DNA of 64,000 nt from Bradyrhizobium elkanii USDA 76 (GCF_023278185.1 NZ_CP066356.1:4022001-4086000); one strand, 5' to 3'. Positions 16,688 through 24,266 are shown, counted from the first letter of the stretch. A program made the numbers and translations. Notes: generated by a model not told the origin, from the sequence alone.

Positions 16688-16918
16688 CTATTTCGTGTAG
16701 CCTTGACTGGTGCAGTACCACCAGGATTCAGCGGCCGATGCGCCATGCTCGATCACGTATTTCCGGCAGGCTTCGTAGCTGACCGCATAGCGCTTGCCGC
16801 ACGGTACCGCAGAGATGCCGAAATTGCTCGTGGAGCATGTGGATGCGGCGTGGCCCGTCGACATCGACAGGGCGCCGATAACGGGCAGGACCGCTAGAAG
16901 TGACGGGGCCTTCATCAT
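16688..16918 (-). CDS. Small secreted cysteine-containing protein
   Basis: A 76-aa protein with a clear signal peptide (KAPSLLAVLPVIGALSMSTGHAAS, cleavage about after GHA). The mature ~50 residues contain four cysteines (CSTSN, PCGKR, EACRK, WYCTS), which would form two disulfides in the periplasm, and end WWYCTSQGYTK. GGAGG lies 8 nt before ATG 16918, so this start is preferred over the ATG at 16924. Function unknown. Confidence 0.65.
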   Translation of the reverse strand: MMKAPSLLAVLPVIGALSMSTGHAASTCSTSNFGISAVPCGKRYAVSYEACRKYVIEHGASAAESWWYCTSQGYTK

Positions 16919-17272
16919 AGCCATCGCCTCCCAAGTTGGAGGACAGCGGGGCCGCCGTCCCCACGGAGAACCTACTACATCGCAGACCTTTCACCACCGG
17001 ATTTCGCTGATCTGACGCGCGATCTGCATCGCCACGCATCGTCGCGCACGCCGTGTTCGGCGTCATGCCCGGCGCATGACGCCTTCCGGGCGCAGGGGCC
17101 AAATGTCCCGGCCTGCCTGAGGCGGCCGGGATGGCCAATCCGCTGCCGGCGACATATCGTGACGGTTCGCGGCCGAATCTGAGGTGGATCGTTCATCGCC
17201 GGGTCATGTCCATCCGGCCATCGTCAGCGCCGCGCCCGCGAGGGCGGCGGCACATTTGCGGAGGAGTTTCGG

Positions 17273-18070
17273 ATGATCAGGGGCTGGCAGGTTGCGACGT
17301 CGGCACTCGCCATCGTCGTGATGGTTGCAACGCTGGGGGCTGAGGCGAACGCGGCGCAGTGCGGCAACGGGCCCGGCGGGTTCGAAGCCTGGAAGCAGCA
17401 GTTCTCGGGCGAGGCGAGCGCCAAGGGCATCGGCGCCACCGCGATCGCCGCGCTGATGCAAACCCATTATGCCAGTGCGACGATTGCCGCGGATCGCGGC
17501 CAGCGCAGCTTCGGCCTGTCGCTCGAGCAGTTCATGGCCAAGCGCGGATCTGCGACCATCGTGGCGCGCGGCCGATCGCTGAAGCAGTCGCAGGCGGCGC
17601 TGTTCGCCTCGATCCAGCAGCGCTATGGCGTGCCGCCGGGACCGTTGATCGCGATCTGGGGCATGGAGAGCGGCTTTGGCAGCCAGCGCGGCAACCAGAA
17701 CATGCTGTCCTCGATCGCAACGCTTGCCTATGACTGCCGCCGTCCGGAGTTCTTCACCGACCAGCTCTATGCGGCGCTGAAGCTCATCGACCGCGGCACT
17801 TTGTCCGGAAGCACGCGCGGCTCGATGCATGGCGAGATCGGCCAGACCCAGTTCATGCCGAAGAACGTCCTCGCCTACGGCACCGGCAATCTCGACGTCG
17901 CGGCCAACGCGCTGAGCTCGACGGCGAACTTCCTGCGCGCCCATGGCTGGCGCGCCGGCGCCGGCTATCAGCCCGGGGAACCCAACTTTGCCGCGATCGA
18001 GGCGTGGAACGCGGCAGGCGTCTACCAGAAGGCGATCGCCATCATGGGGCGGCAGATCGACGGCCAATGA
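17273..18070 (+). CDS. Lytic murein transglycosylase, MltB-like (GH103)
   Basis: The 265-aa protein has an N-terminal signal peptide (cleaved near AEANAA) and an MltB-type fold. The catalytic glutamate is in the GMESGFGS motif (E132), followed by NMLSSIATLAYDCRR and EIGQTQFMPKNVLAYG. It would cleave the glycan strands of peptidoglycan in the periplasm to give anhydromuropeptides. Cys30 is not preceded by a lipobox, so it is probably soluble. GAGGAG is just upstream of ATG 17273. Confidence 0.88.
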   Translation: MIRGWQVATSALAIVVMVATLGAEANAAQCGNGPGGFEAWKQQFSGEASAKGIGATAIAALMQTHYASATIAADRGQRSFGLSLEQFMAKRGSATIVARGRSLKQSQAALFASIQQRYGVPPGPLIAIWGMESGFGSQRGNQNMLSSIATLAYDCRRPEFFTDQLYAALKLIDRGTLSGSTRGSMHGEIGQTQFMPKNVLAYGTGNLDVAANALSSTANFLRAHGWRAGAGYQPGEPNFAAIEAWNAAGVYQKAIAIMGRQIDGQ

Positions 18071-18156
18071 GCGCAGGCGCGAGTTCCTTCATCGCCTGTT
18101 AACGCAACGGTGCCAGATCGTGCGCTGTGAAACGGGAGCAGATGGAGACCGGCTCC

Positions 18157-18564
18157 ATGCTCAAGAACGGCACCTACGCGGCGTGGTTTCGAACGTCGCT
18201 TGCGGACGGCACCGGCATCGTGCACGTCGCCGATGGCAGGCTGTGGGGCAGCGACGCGGTCATGCTCTACAGCGGCACCTATGAGGTCGACGGCGAGCGC
18301 TTCTCCGCCGTGCTCACCACGCAGCGGCACTCCAGGGACGGCACGACCGTGTTCGGCACCGACGACCTCGTGGTGCGGCTCGAGGGCATCTGGACCGGCG
18401 CGATCGCGACCTGCACGGGCAGGGCGGACGCCGTGCCCGATCTCGCCTTCGAGGTGACGCTGATTCCGAGCCAGGAGGTGGCACCCGAGCCGCCGCCGGA
18501 TCTGCCGCTGCCGAAGTTCGACCCCAGCAAGCTTCCGAAGTTGCCGAAACGCTCCAGCCGCTAA
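18157..18564 (+). CDS. GrlR-like regulatory-fold protein
   Basis: A 135-aa protein whose first ~100 residues (LKNGTYAAWFRTSLADGTGIVHVADGRLWGSDAVMLYSGTYEVDG and the following beta-strands) match the small beta-barrel fold of GrlR-like proteins. These are named for the negative regulator of an enteropathogen type III system but are widespread as orphans in rhizobia. The C-terminus is a Pro-rich tail (EPPPDLPLPKFDPSKLPKLPK). GGAG 8 nt before ATG 18157 decides the start; frames from 18127 or 18142 are less well spaced. Its partner is unknown. Confidence 0.65.
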   Translation: MLKNGTYAAWFRTSLADGTGIVHVADGRLWGSDAVMLYSGTYEVDGERFSAVLTTQRHSRDGTTVFGTDDLVVRLEGIWTGAIATCTGRADAVPDLAFEVTLIPSQEVAPEPPPDLPLPKFDPSKLPKLPKRSSR

Positions 18565-18566
18565 GG

Positions 18567-18634
18567 CACGATCCGGAAAAGTGCGAAGCGGTTTTCCCTC
18601 GCGACAAACGCCAGAGGCGTTTGCGCGGGGATCA
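18567..18634. repeat. Intergenic repeat ('GATCCGGAAAAGTG ... GGGATCATGC')
   Basis: Imperfect inverted arms (CACGATCC near the start, GGATCATG near the end) enclose an inner hairpin (GACAAACGCC / AGGCGTTTGC). This is a common dispersed-repeat layout in Bradyrhizobium and Rhodopseudomonas-type genomes. It lies between convergent genes and probably ends both transcripts. Confidence 0.6.
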
Positions 18635-18637
18635 TGC

Positions 18638-19024
18638 TCACGCGTCGCGCGGGCCCGCGGTCTCCGGAAACGGCGCGCCCGGGATGTAGAGCTTCAGCGC
18701 GCGGATCTCGTAGACCGCCGACGGGTTGACGCTGCGCAGGTCGCGCGCCGCGGCGATCGCCTCCGCCTCATCGGCGCAATCGATCACGTAGAAGCCGAGC
18801 AATTGCTCCTTGGTCTCGGAGAACGGCCCGTCGATCACCATGCCGTGGCCGGGCCCACGCAGCGTGCTGGCGTTGCGGGTATCGCCGAGCCGCGCAGCCG
18901 GGCCGAGCTTGCCCTTCAGCCGTTGATGGACCTCGCGCAGACCCGTCATCACGGCAGCGTCCTCCTCGGCGCTCCACGACTTGACCTCGGCTTCGACGTG
19001 ATAGGCCAGGATGGCATAAAGCAT
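18638..19024 (-). CDS. YCII-related domain protein
   Basis: The 128-aa protein starts LYAILAYHVEAEVKSWSAEEDAAVMTGLREVHQRL and has the family block DGPFSETKEQLLGFYVIDCADEAEAIAAARDL. This is the ferredoxin-like YCII/DGPF fold, often linked to ECF sigma factors. No sigma factor gene lies beside it here. AGGAG just upstream of ATG 19024 supports the start. Biochemical role unknown. Confidence 0.85.
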   Translation of the reverse strand: MLYAILAYHVEAEVKSWSAEEDAAVMTGLREVHQRLKGKLGPAARLGDTRNASTLRGPGHGMVIDGPFSETKEQLLGFYVIDCADEAEAIAAARDLRSVNPSAVYEIRALKLYIPGAPFPETAGPRDA

Positions 19025-19180
19025 CTGATGTGCTCCTTATTTCTGATGCGCCAGGTCCAAGGACGTCTCGCGGCGATCCGAGCCGACATTTCATCCGGAG
19101 CGGATCGCACGGTTTCTGTGCTGCGACAAGGTATCCCGGCGGCCGGCATGGCGGCGGCGAATCGCGCAGGCCAAAACAGC

Positions 19181-19213
19181 AAAAAGGCGCGGCGGATGAG
19201 CTTCCGCCGCGCC
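19181..19213 (-). terminator. Intrinsic terminator of the 14-codon sORF unit
   Basis: Read on the minus strand, a perfect 10-bp GC stem (19204-19213 with 19186-19195) and 8-nt loop is followed immediately by five T residues (19185-19181). This is the strongest rho-independent terminator in the neighbourhood. Confidence 0.75.
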
Positions 19214-19279
19214 CCCGATTTTGATGTCTCGCTGGTCCAGGGCTGAGAGCGCCCCGATGCCAGGCTGATTGCTCAGGTC

Positions 19280-19324
19280 CTAGCGGGCGATCCCAGCGAG
19301 GTGACAGCGCTTGAGACAAGACAC
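19280..19324 (-). CDS. 14-aa leader-type peptide with extended Shine-Dalgarno
   Basis: GTG 19324 begins a 15-codon ORF (MSCLKRCHLAGIAR, stop at 19280). The preceding GAAAGGAGGTGATC complements the 16S rRNA 3' end over its whole length at 7-nt spacing. Within the ORF, TCACCTC (complement of 19298-19304) can pair perfectly with GAGGTGA of the Shine-Dalgarno (complement of 19329-19335), hiding it in a hairpin with a ~24-nt loop. A promoter (19359-19387) and terminator (19181-19213) delimit a ~170-nt transcript with no further gene, so this is either a tiny peptide gene or a translated regulatory RNA. Confidence 0.5.
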   Translation of the reverse strand: MSCLKRCHLAGIAR

Positions 19325-19358
19325 TAGATCACCTCCTTTCTTTGTTGATGGGACTTCG

Positions 19359-19387
19359 AATATAGGCGCCAAATCCGCCGCTGTTAA
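19359..19387 (-). promoter_or_regulatory. Sigma70-type promoter for the sORF unit
   Basis: On the minus strand, -35 TTAACA (19387-19382) and -10 TATATT (19364-19359) are separated by 17 bp. Transcription should start near 19352, about 28 nt before the GTG. Confidence 0.55.
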
Positions 19388-19517
19388 GGCCGCAAGCCGG
19401 CCCGGCCGCGCCAGGAAACCGGCCGGATTGTGCCGAAATGGTTTCCTTTACGGAGAATCAGAACGCACGCCGGGGCAGTTGAGGCCGCCGCCCGGCCGTG
19501 TTAGGTGAACGCGAGAT

Positions 19518-19591
19518 GCGGGTGTAGCTCAATGGTAGAGCAGCAGCCTTCCAAGCTGAATACGAGGGTTCGATTCCCTTCACCCGCTCCA
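19518..19591 (+). tRNA. tRNA-Gly (anticodon TCC)
   Basis: The sequence folds as a complete tRNA: acceptor stem GCGGGTG pairing with CACCCGC, D arm AGCTCAATGGTAGAGCA, anticodon loop CTTCCAA (anticodon TCC), T arm GGGTTCGATTCCC, and encoded CCA at the end. It reads GGA/GGG glycine codons. Its 3' part from 19547 is the attachment site of the adjacent integrative element and is duplicated at 24267-24313. Confidence 0.95.
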
Positions 19592-19593
19592 AT
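19547..19593. repeat. attL: 47-bp direct repeat in tRNA-Gly 3' end
   Basis: This runs from the anticodon arm through the CCA end and two further bases. It is identical to 24267-24313; the next base differs (A here, G there). Confidence 0.9.
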
Positions 19594-19646
19594 AATTTCA
19601 GTCACTTACCGGCTCTCCTTCTGTCCATTCGGACAGGCACGCTGTT

Positions 19647-19660
19647 GCTCATTCGGACAA
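19647..19660. repeat. 14-bp inverted repeat, integrase-proximal end (possible arm site)
   Basis: GCTCATTCGGACAA here is the exact reverse complement of 24228-24241. It overlaps the integrase stop codon. A related CATTCGGACAG lies at 19626-19636. Probable arm-type binding sites of the recombinase. Confidence 0.5.
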
Positions 19661-20908
19661 ATGTCCGCCCTTCGTTCGCGCGGCGCGTCGCTTTTTCGTG
19701 CCGGTTGCAATCTGCTTCTGGGTGCGTTTGACGTAGCGCGGAAGCACCTTCACCGTGGTGTGCCGGCTTTGTGCGAGGATCTCGCGATCGGTGAGTTCTG
19801 CGTCGCCGGTCTCCGTCAAGCCACCGTGGCGGAACGACGTGAACGACAGCTCGTCGCGTAGGCCGGCAGCGCGCACCACCTCTTTCACCTTCCGACTCAT
19901 GTGAGTGAAGTCCGGCATGTCAGGCTTCGGCCATGTTGGCCAGGGTCCGCGGTTTCCCCAATCCCGTACCAGCATGAGGCCGCCGATTCGCTCGCGCTTG
20001 ATCGCGTCGAGCTCCGCCATCAGCTCCGGATAGAGCGGCACACCGATCTCGTCAAAGAGCGGAATCCAGCTTTCGGACCCGGTCTTCTCATCGATCACGC
20101 AAACCAGATCAGGGCGGTCCTTCGGGCGATAGTGAGATGCATCGAACGTTGCGAAGATGTCGGTCTCGCGCTGCAGCCACTCCCAGGCGATTAGGGAGGC
20201 AGTGGCCAGCGAATGAAGGTTCATTTCGCCAGCCTTGATCCTGAAGGCGACCAATTCTTCGTAGGTCGCAGTCGGTGTCTCGCGATCTGACGAACGTAGC
20301 CCCATCCTGGCGAACGGATTGACGATCGGCAGTCGTCCGGGATTGCGGCGCGCGCACACGTTCCAGGCGCGGCGGCAGGATTTCATAGCGTGGTTCACGG
20401 TGGTGCGCCGCTCGCGCTCGACGATGTTGCCAGCGCTATCCTTGACCTTGAGCACCAGTAGCTTTTCGTACAGGTCATCGGTTAGCGCCGTATCGATCGA
20501 GACAATGCGCTTTTCGCCGAGGCGCTTCCCATCCTTCAGGACATAACCGCCGACAAGCTTGAATCCGACCTCGTGATTCCGCCTCGACTTTGGATCGAGC
20601 TTTGTGAAGCGGCGATCGGCGCGGTACTCGGCGAACACCCAATCGAGCGTTCCGGCAGCCGCGATCGCTGGTGTTGTCGTGGTCGCAGTGCTGGTGTCGC
20701 CGGTCCGCCACGCGTCAAACGCAGGTAGCAAAATCTCTTCGGCGCGCTTCACCGCAGCGGCATAGTCGAGACCAAGAGCCTCGCTATGCAACGGACAGCC
20801 GGCACGTTTCGCCCACGTCGGCACATGGAAGAAATGCGCCCATCCGGCGCCAGTTCGTTTGCGTTCGACGTAACGGGGAAGCGGCAGTGCGGAGCGGGGC
20901 GGCCTCAT
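19649..20908 (-). CDS. Tyrosine recombinase / integrase of the tRNA-Gly element
   Basis: The 419-aa protein has a basic N-terminal part, a central SAM-like core-binding region (about 75-190) and a C-terminal catalytic domain. Conserved residues visible are the first Arg in EWLQRETD, TSFRHGG (second Arg; the usual first His of HxxR is replaced by Thr/Ser), His in SRHTT and the nucleophile Tyr in LPRYVKRT. It should integrate and excise the element at the tRNA-Gly 3' end. Its gene points at the tRNA and stops 55 bp beyond attL. The start overlaps the small upstream gene by 4 bp (ATGA). Confidence 0.9.
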   Translation of the reverse strand: MRPPRSALPLPRYVERKRTGAGWAHFFHVPTWAKRAGCPLHSEALGLDYAAAVKRAEEILLPAFDAWRTGDTSTATTTTPAIAAAGTLDWVFAEYRADRRFTKLDPKSRRNHEVGFKLVGGYVLKDGKRLGEKRIVSIDTALTDDLYEKLLVLKVKDSAGNIVERERRTTVNHAMKSCRRAWNVCARRNPGRLPIVNPFARMGLRSSDRETPTATYEELVAFRIKAGEMNLHSLATASLIAWEWLQRETDIFATFDASHYRPKDRPDLVCVIDEKTGSESWIPLFDEIGVPLYPELMAELDAIKRERIGGLMLVRDWGNRGPWPTWPKPDMPDFTHMSRKVKEVVRAAGLRDELSFTSFRHGGLTETGDAELTDREILAQSRHTTVKVLPRYVKRTQKQIATGTKKRRAARTKGGHLSE

Positions 20909-21093
20909 AGCAGCTTCCGGAGGTCCGCAGAGGTTTCATCCTGGGTGTCAGGTGCGCTGGCCGGCGCAGCGGGGAGCACGATGATCTTGCCCGGAACGAT
21001 CTCTATGCGCCAATCCTTCACGCCAGACTTCGCCGCGGCTTTCATCGCCTTGGTGAGGTCGCCCTGCTTGAAGGAATGCGCGCCGCGCGACAT
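20905..21093 (-). CDS. Small integrase-partner protein
   Basis: A 62-aa protein starting SRGAHSFKQGDLTKAMKAAAKSGVKDWRIEIVPGKIIVL, ending in an acidic tail. Small proteins with the FKQxDxxRAxKAAxxAGV pattern sit directly upstream of integrases in many alphaproteobacterial prophages and islands, where an excisionase or recombination-directionality role is often suspected. ATG 21093 is chosen over 21135 because the family begins there. Its stop overlaps the integrase start, indicating coupled translation. Confidence 0.7.
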   Translation of the reverse strand: MSRGAHSFKQGDLTKAMKAAAKSGVKDWRIEIVPGKIIVLPAAPASAPDTQDETSADLRKLL

Positions 21094-21420
21094 GGCTAGA
21101 TGGTCTCCATTGGGGCGCTCGGCCGACCAAGCCACACGCGCCGTGGTTCGCTACTTCTCGCGAAACCGAGGCCCCAATGGAAATTCGGGATCGGACGTCG
21201 CGCGTACCCCGTTGGTCACAGGGAAATCTCGATCGCGATCAGTCGATAAGAGCCCCCGGCGGTCAATCGGAATTTTACACGTACAAACTCGCACGAGTTT
21301 GGATGAATCCGGGTGCAGCAAAATCAAAAACTTGTCTTCACATTTCGATTTTTGGCGCGCCATCACTTTCTGTTGAAAACTTCCAGCAATGCCGTGGATC
21401 GCGGTTTCGCCGGGAGTCGC
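21094..21420. other. Intergenic control region of the integrase unit
   Basis: About 330 bases without a supportable gene, of lower GC (for example AATTTTACACGTACAAACTCG near 21272). It must hold the promoter of the integrase pair. No clear operator palindrome was identified. Confidence 0.4.
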
Positions 21421-21458
21421 AAAAATGAAGGAGGCCCCGGATCATCTCCGGGGCCTCC
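21421..21458 (-). terminator. Intrinsic terminator after the 69-aa island gene
   Basis: A perfect 12-bp stem (21430-21441 with 21447-21458) and 5-nt loop is followed on the minus strand by CTTCATTTTT. It terminates transcription coming from 21523-22021. Confidence 0.7.
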
Positions 21459-21522
21459 TCTGCTCACCTGCTGTGGAACCGGCATGGTTGGGCCGCGGTG
21501 CTGTGAACACCTGATGACCAAC

Positions 21523-21732
21523 TCATCCTGCGGCGAGCGCGAGGCATGGACTATGGTAAGTTTCGAGCAGGCGCTTGGCGCGCCTCACGGTGTCCTGGGC
21601 CTCGCGCATTGCCGCCAACTCGCGCTCCAGCCGCTCGAAAATTGGCACCAGATAGTCGCCGTGCTTTGTAATGCAATACGCTACAATCGCGAGCGCGCGT
21701 TCGAGACGTTCGATCGTTACCGGCTCACTCAA
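21523..21732 (-). CDS. Island hypothetical protein (69 aa, TTG start)
   Basis: An all-helical 69-aa protein (PVTIERLERALAIVAYCITKHGDYLVPIFERLERELAAMR and a second helix). TTG 21732 is preceded by GGGAG at 7 nt, and overlaps the TGA (21731-21729) of the upstream reading frame, so the two are translationally coupled. No family is recognised. A strong terminator follows at 21421-21458. Confidence 0.5.
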   Translation of the reverse strand: MSEPVTIERLERALAIVAYCITKHGDYLVPIFERLERELAAMREAQDTVRRAKRLLETYHSPCLALAAG

Positions 21733-22021
21733 GTTGCAACTCCCTTTGCTCGCGCGACTCGTTGCACAGCGTGAAAACGCTCTAACTCTGACCAGTCGTC
21801 CGCATCGCTCTCTGCGGCCGCAGCATCGACAAGTGCCCGCGAATAAGCCGCACGGAATTCCGGCGACGTCGGATCGTTTGGCAACGGAGTGCGCGTGCCT
21901 CCGTTGACGCGAAACGATAGGTGAAGATCGCCAGCGCTTCGAAGCTCAAGCGCGCGTCATTGAAGCAGGCGTTACCGATGACGGTATAGTTGCTGGTGAA
22001 AGTGTGCTGCACGATCGTCAC
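21729..22021 (-). pseudogene. Frameshifted HTH-like / integrase-like island gene
   Basis: GTG 22021 after GAAGGAG starts TIVQHTFTSNYTVIGNACFNDARLSFEALAIFTYR, like the N-terminus of phage helix-turn-helix replication or regulatory proteins. From about 21925 this frame becomes basic and uncharacteristic. The +2 frame instead continues LSFRVNGGTRTPLPNDPTSPEFRAAYSRALVDAAAAESD and ends at TGA 21729, exactly overlapping the next gene's TTG. That second part has no start of its own. One frameshift joins the two, so this is a broken gene, or less likely a programmed frameshift. Confidence 0.5.
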
Positions 22022-22144
22022 TTTGTCGCTCCTTCTCCGCGTTGAAGGGGACGACAACCACAACGCTTGATAAGGCGCGCCGTATGTGGCATCACGAGTC
22101 TCGCTTGAAGAGACTACGCAAGGGATCGTCCCCCTTGTGTTTCA

Positions 22145-22177
22145 AACGGCCGAGTTCACAGCTCGGCCGTTTTCTTT
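22145..22177 (+). terminator. Intrinsic terminator inside the island
   Basis: AAACGGCCGAG (22145-22155) and CTCGGCCGTTT (22163-22173) form a perfect 11-bp stem with a 7-nt loop, followed by TCTTTTT on the plus strand. No plus-strand protein gene precedes it, so it may end a small RNA starting near 22080. Confidence 0.65.
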
Positions 22178-22580
22178 TTGTCGCGATGTCTTGTTCCGCT
22201 CAAGCCCCCAACGAACGCACGCTGCATCGCGTTGCTTGTTCCGCGTGAGAAAATGTTGGTTACCCATCGCGAAGAAATCATCCTGCTACGCGCCAATAGA
22301 GCAGGTATCGCAGAAGTGCCCATTTTGTGCGGGTTTCTGCAATTCCTGTGTTCGGCGCGTCGCGGGTGGGTTTGCTGGTTACGCGTGAGAAAAGATCACG
22401 CATTTTATTTTCGGCGCGTGAATGTGCGGATGTGCAAAGCGGGTTGTTACCGCGTTGCCACCGCAACGATGACGCGATACACCATGTGAGCCAGCCGATC
22501 GTGTCTCCTTCGATCTGCTGGTTCGGTGATGGCGTGGTGTGTTGCTACTCGCGCCTTCTTCGCTCCGGCTCCAAAAGATC
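22178..22580. other. Island stretch without a supportable gene
   Basis: About 400 bases of lower GC. A 12-base motif CGCGTGAGAAAA occurs twice (22243-22254 and 22382-22393). Short frames exist on both strands but lack start context, family features and codon bias. It could hold the promoter of a plus-strand RNA or the remains of lost cargo. Confidence 0.35.
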
Positions 22581-22610
22581 GGCCCGCGCCACCTGTCGCG
22601 GGCCGGTTTT
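22581..22610. terminator. Bidirectional terminator after the HEPN-like gene
   Basis: GGCCCGCG (22581-22588) pairs with CGCGGGCC (22597-22604); GGTTTT follows on the plus strand and GATCTTTT on the minus. It sits just past the stop of the minus-strand cargo gene. Confidence 0.65.
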
Positions 22611-22643
22611 CGTTTCAGGCGCACGTCATATGCCCGGTGCGTT

Positions 22644-24056
22644 TCAGGCGGGAGCACCGTTGGAAGCGGCGTCACGCTTCTCCGCAAATGAGATCAGACC
22701 GTCGAATCCTTCGGCCATTTGTCTGTTCGTCAGTTCACGGTCGAAGAGCCCGTGCGACTCAAACAAGCCCAATCCGCAACAGATCACTTGTTCGACCCGC
22801 TCCAGGCAGACCGGAGCGAAGGCTCTGACTTCCGGATCGAAAGGCGATAGAGAACCGTGGGCGAGGCGAGACCGCATCACGTAGGCTTCGGCCAGCTCAC
22901 TTTCCAGTTCGTCAAATGACTTGGTGTCCGCTGGGTCGTACCGAATCGCCGCGCTGCGCTGGCTAACAGTTCTTTTGATGTCTTCGTGTTCGGAGGTTAG
23001 CACCAGTCGTTCGAGTGCCGTTACCGCCTTGATGATTTGTGCGGCGGGGGAGTCCTCGCGAACGGCATCGCCGAACCATGCAGCTGAGTCCAACAAGCGT
23101 GATCCCAGCGTCCGCTCGATCGCTGGGTTGACAATCGTTTCGAGCGCTTTGTCGGCGGCGCGAAGCAGTACCGCGATATTCTCGCCTTCGAGAAATTTGC
23201 CCCAATCGTCCTCGAACCCCACGGCCGAGGTAGCGGCGCTGGAGCACGAGATATACAGGCTTTGTTTGGGATCGAGCGACATATGCGCCCGGCGGTCCGT
23301 TGCGAGGCGCGGACCGCCGATATCCATTCGGCGCGTGTGATACGCCCCGAACAGAATATGCACGATGTTGACCGCTCCGGTCACCGCCATCCGGGCACGA
23401 TCGAACGAGGTGCGGTCGTCGCAATTCAGTACGTTGACCTCGCCGACCCAGGTGAAACCGTCATAGTAGTGCTTTGCGCTGGCAAGCAGTCGTTCGTCCG
23501 ACTCCTTTTTCCAATCCTCACCACCACGCTGTAGGTAGTTTTCGTAGTGCGGAGCCATCAGTTTGTTGAAGCGTTCGAGCGTGTAGAACGTAACTGGCCC
23601 GATCGTGAAACTTGGAGGTTCCTTGCTGTGCATTAGCCGGCAGGGGAAATAGTGCGTTCGGTCCGTGCGAGCTTTTTTGGCTTCTTTGACTGCCGACGAG
23701 AGAGCCCGTTCTGCCTGCTGTTCATCGATCGGGCGGCGCTCAGTCAGAAAGCGCTGGACGAGGATCTTGCCGAGCGCCTTGTACACCGGCGCGATTTCGA
23801 TGGTGCCTACGGCATCGCTGTATTTCACGGCCTGTTCTGCAAGCCGCCAAATCCGATGGTCAGCCGCGCGCCCGCACGTTATCGTTCCCTTACCATCCGG
23901 GTGAGGTAGCTCGCCCCACAAGTCCTGTTTCGGAAGGTCTTGCAAACTGGCAGGACTATGTTCGACCGCAGCGGAGATCGCGGTTCGAATCCGCATGCAT
24001 TCGGCGAACACAAACTCGATATCGCTAACCCATCTGGTGTTTCGATTCGTTGGCAT
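22644..24056 (-). CDS. HEPN-like (Apea-type) cargo protein of the island
   Basis: A 470-aa cytosolic protein with no membrane segment. The last ~130 residues form a helical domain with the layout of Apea-type HEPN proteins: AAQIIKAVTALERLVLTSEHED, then SQRSAAIRY, then ESELAEAYVMRSRLAHGSL with R395-x4-H400 matching the HEPN Rx4-6H ribonuclease motif. The first ~300 residues are unfamiliar (PCRLMHSKEPPSFTIGPVTF and similar). HEPN proteins are mostly RNases in toxin, CRISPR and anti-phage systems. Being the only large cargo of a mobile island suggests defence, but this is inference. ATG 24056 lacks a Shine-Dalgarno; TATCTAAT ten bases upstream could make the message leaderless. Confidence 0.6.
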   Translation of the reverse strand: MPTNRNTRWVSDIEFVFAECMRIRTAISAAVEHSPASLQDLPKQDLWGELPHPDGKGTITCGRAADHRIWRLAEQAVKYSDAVGTIEIAPVYKALGKILVQRFLTERRPIDEQQAERALSSAVKEAKKARTDRTHYFPCRLMHSKEPPSFTIGPVTFYTLERFNKLMAPHYENYLQRGGEDWKKESDERLLASAKHYYDGFTWVGEVNVLNCDDRTSFDRARMAVTGAVNIVHILFGAYHTRRMDIGGPRLATDRRAHMSLDPKQSLYISCSSAATSAVGFEDDWGKFLEGENIAVLLRAADKALETIVNPAIERTLGSRLLDSAAWFGDAVREDSPAAQIIKAVTALERLVLTSEHEDIKRTVSQRSAAIRYDPADTKSFDELESELAEAYVMRSRLAHGSLSPFDPEVRAFAPVCLERVEQVICCGLGLFESHGLFDRELTNRQMAEGFDGLISFAEKRDAASNGAPA

Positions 24057-24227
24057 GAGGCAATTAGATACGAAAAACCGCTCTTAGGGCAGATGCGTCT
24101 GCCAAGCGACGTCCGGCGCAAACTGGCTGGTCTCCAAGGGCCGCCCGGGCGTCGAGGTTCAGTGCTCGCGCCCCTTCGGACAGAGTAAAATTGCCGTTGC
24201 GGTTCAATGGTTGGTTTTGGGGGTGGA

Positions 24228-24241
24228 TTGTCCGAATGAGC
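24228..24241. repeat. 14-bp inverted repeat, distal end of island (possible arm site)
   Basis: TTGTCCGAATGAGC is the exact reverse complement of 19647-19660. A further CCTTCGGACAG lies near 24173. Symmetric placement inside both att sites fits arm-type integrase sites. Confidence 0.5.
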
Positions 24242-24266
24242 GTTGACGGTATTCAGCTGCCGAAAC

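Noticed and set aside
19326..19340. AGATCACCTCCTTTC on the plus strand resembles the 3' end of 16S rRNA
   Set aside because: No further rRNA sequence flanks it. It is the complement of an extended Shine-Dalgarno on the minus strand.
22178..22489. 103-codon plus-strand frame in the island
   Set aside because: Starts inside or directly after a strong terminator, has no ribosome-binding site and an odd Cys/Arg-rich composition.
23940..24188. Plus-strand frame at the start of the HEPN-like gene
   Set aside because: It is antisense to the cargo gene and tRNA-proximal sequence, with no start context or family features.
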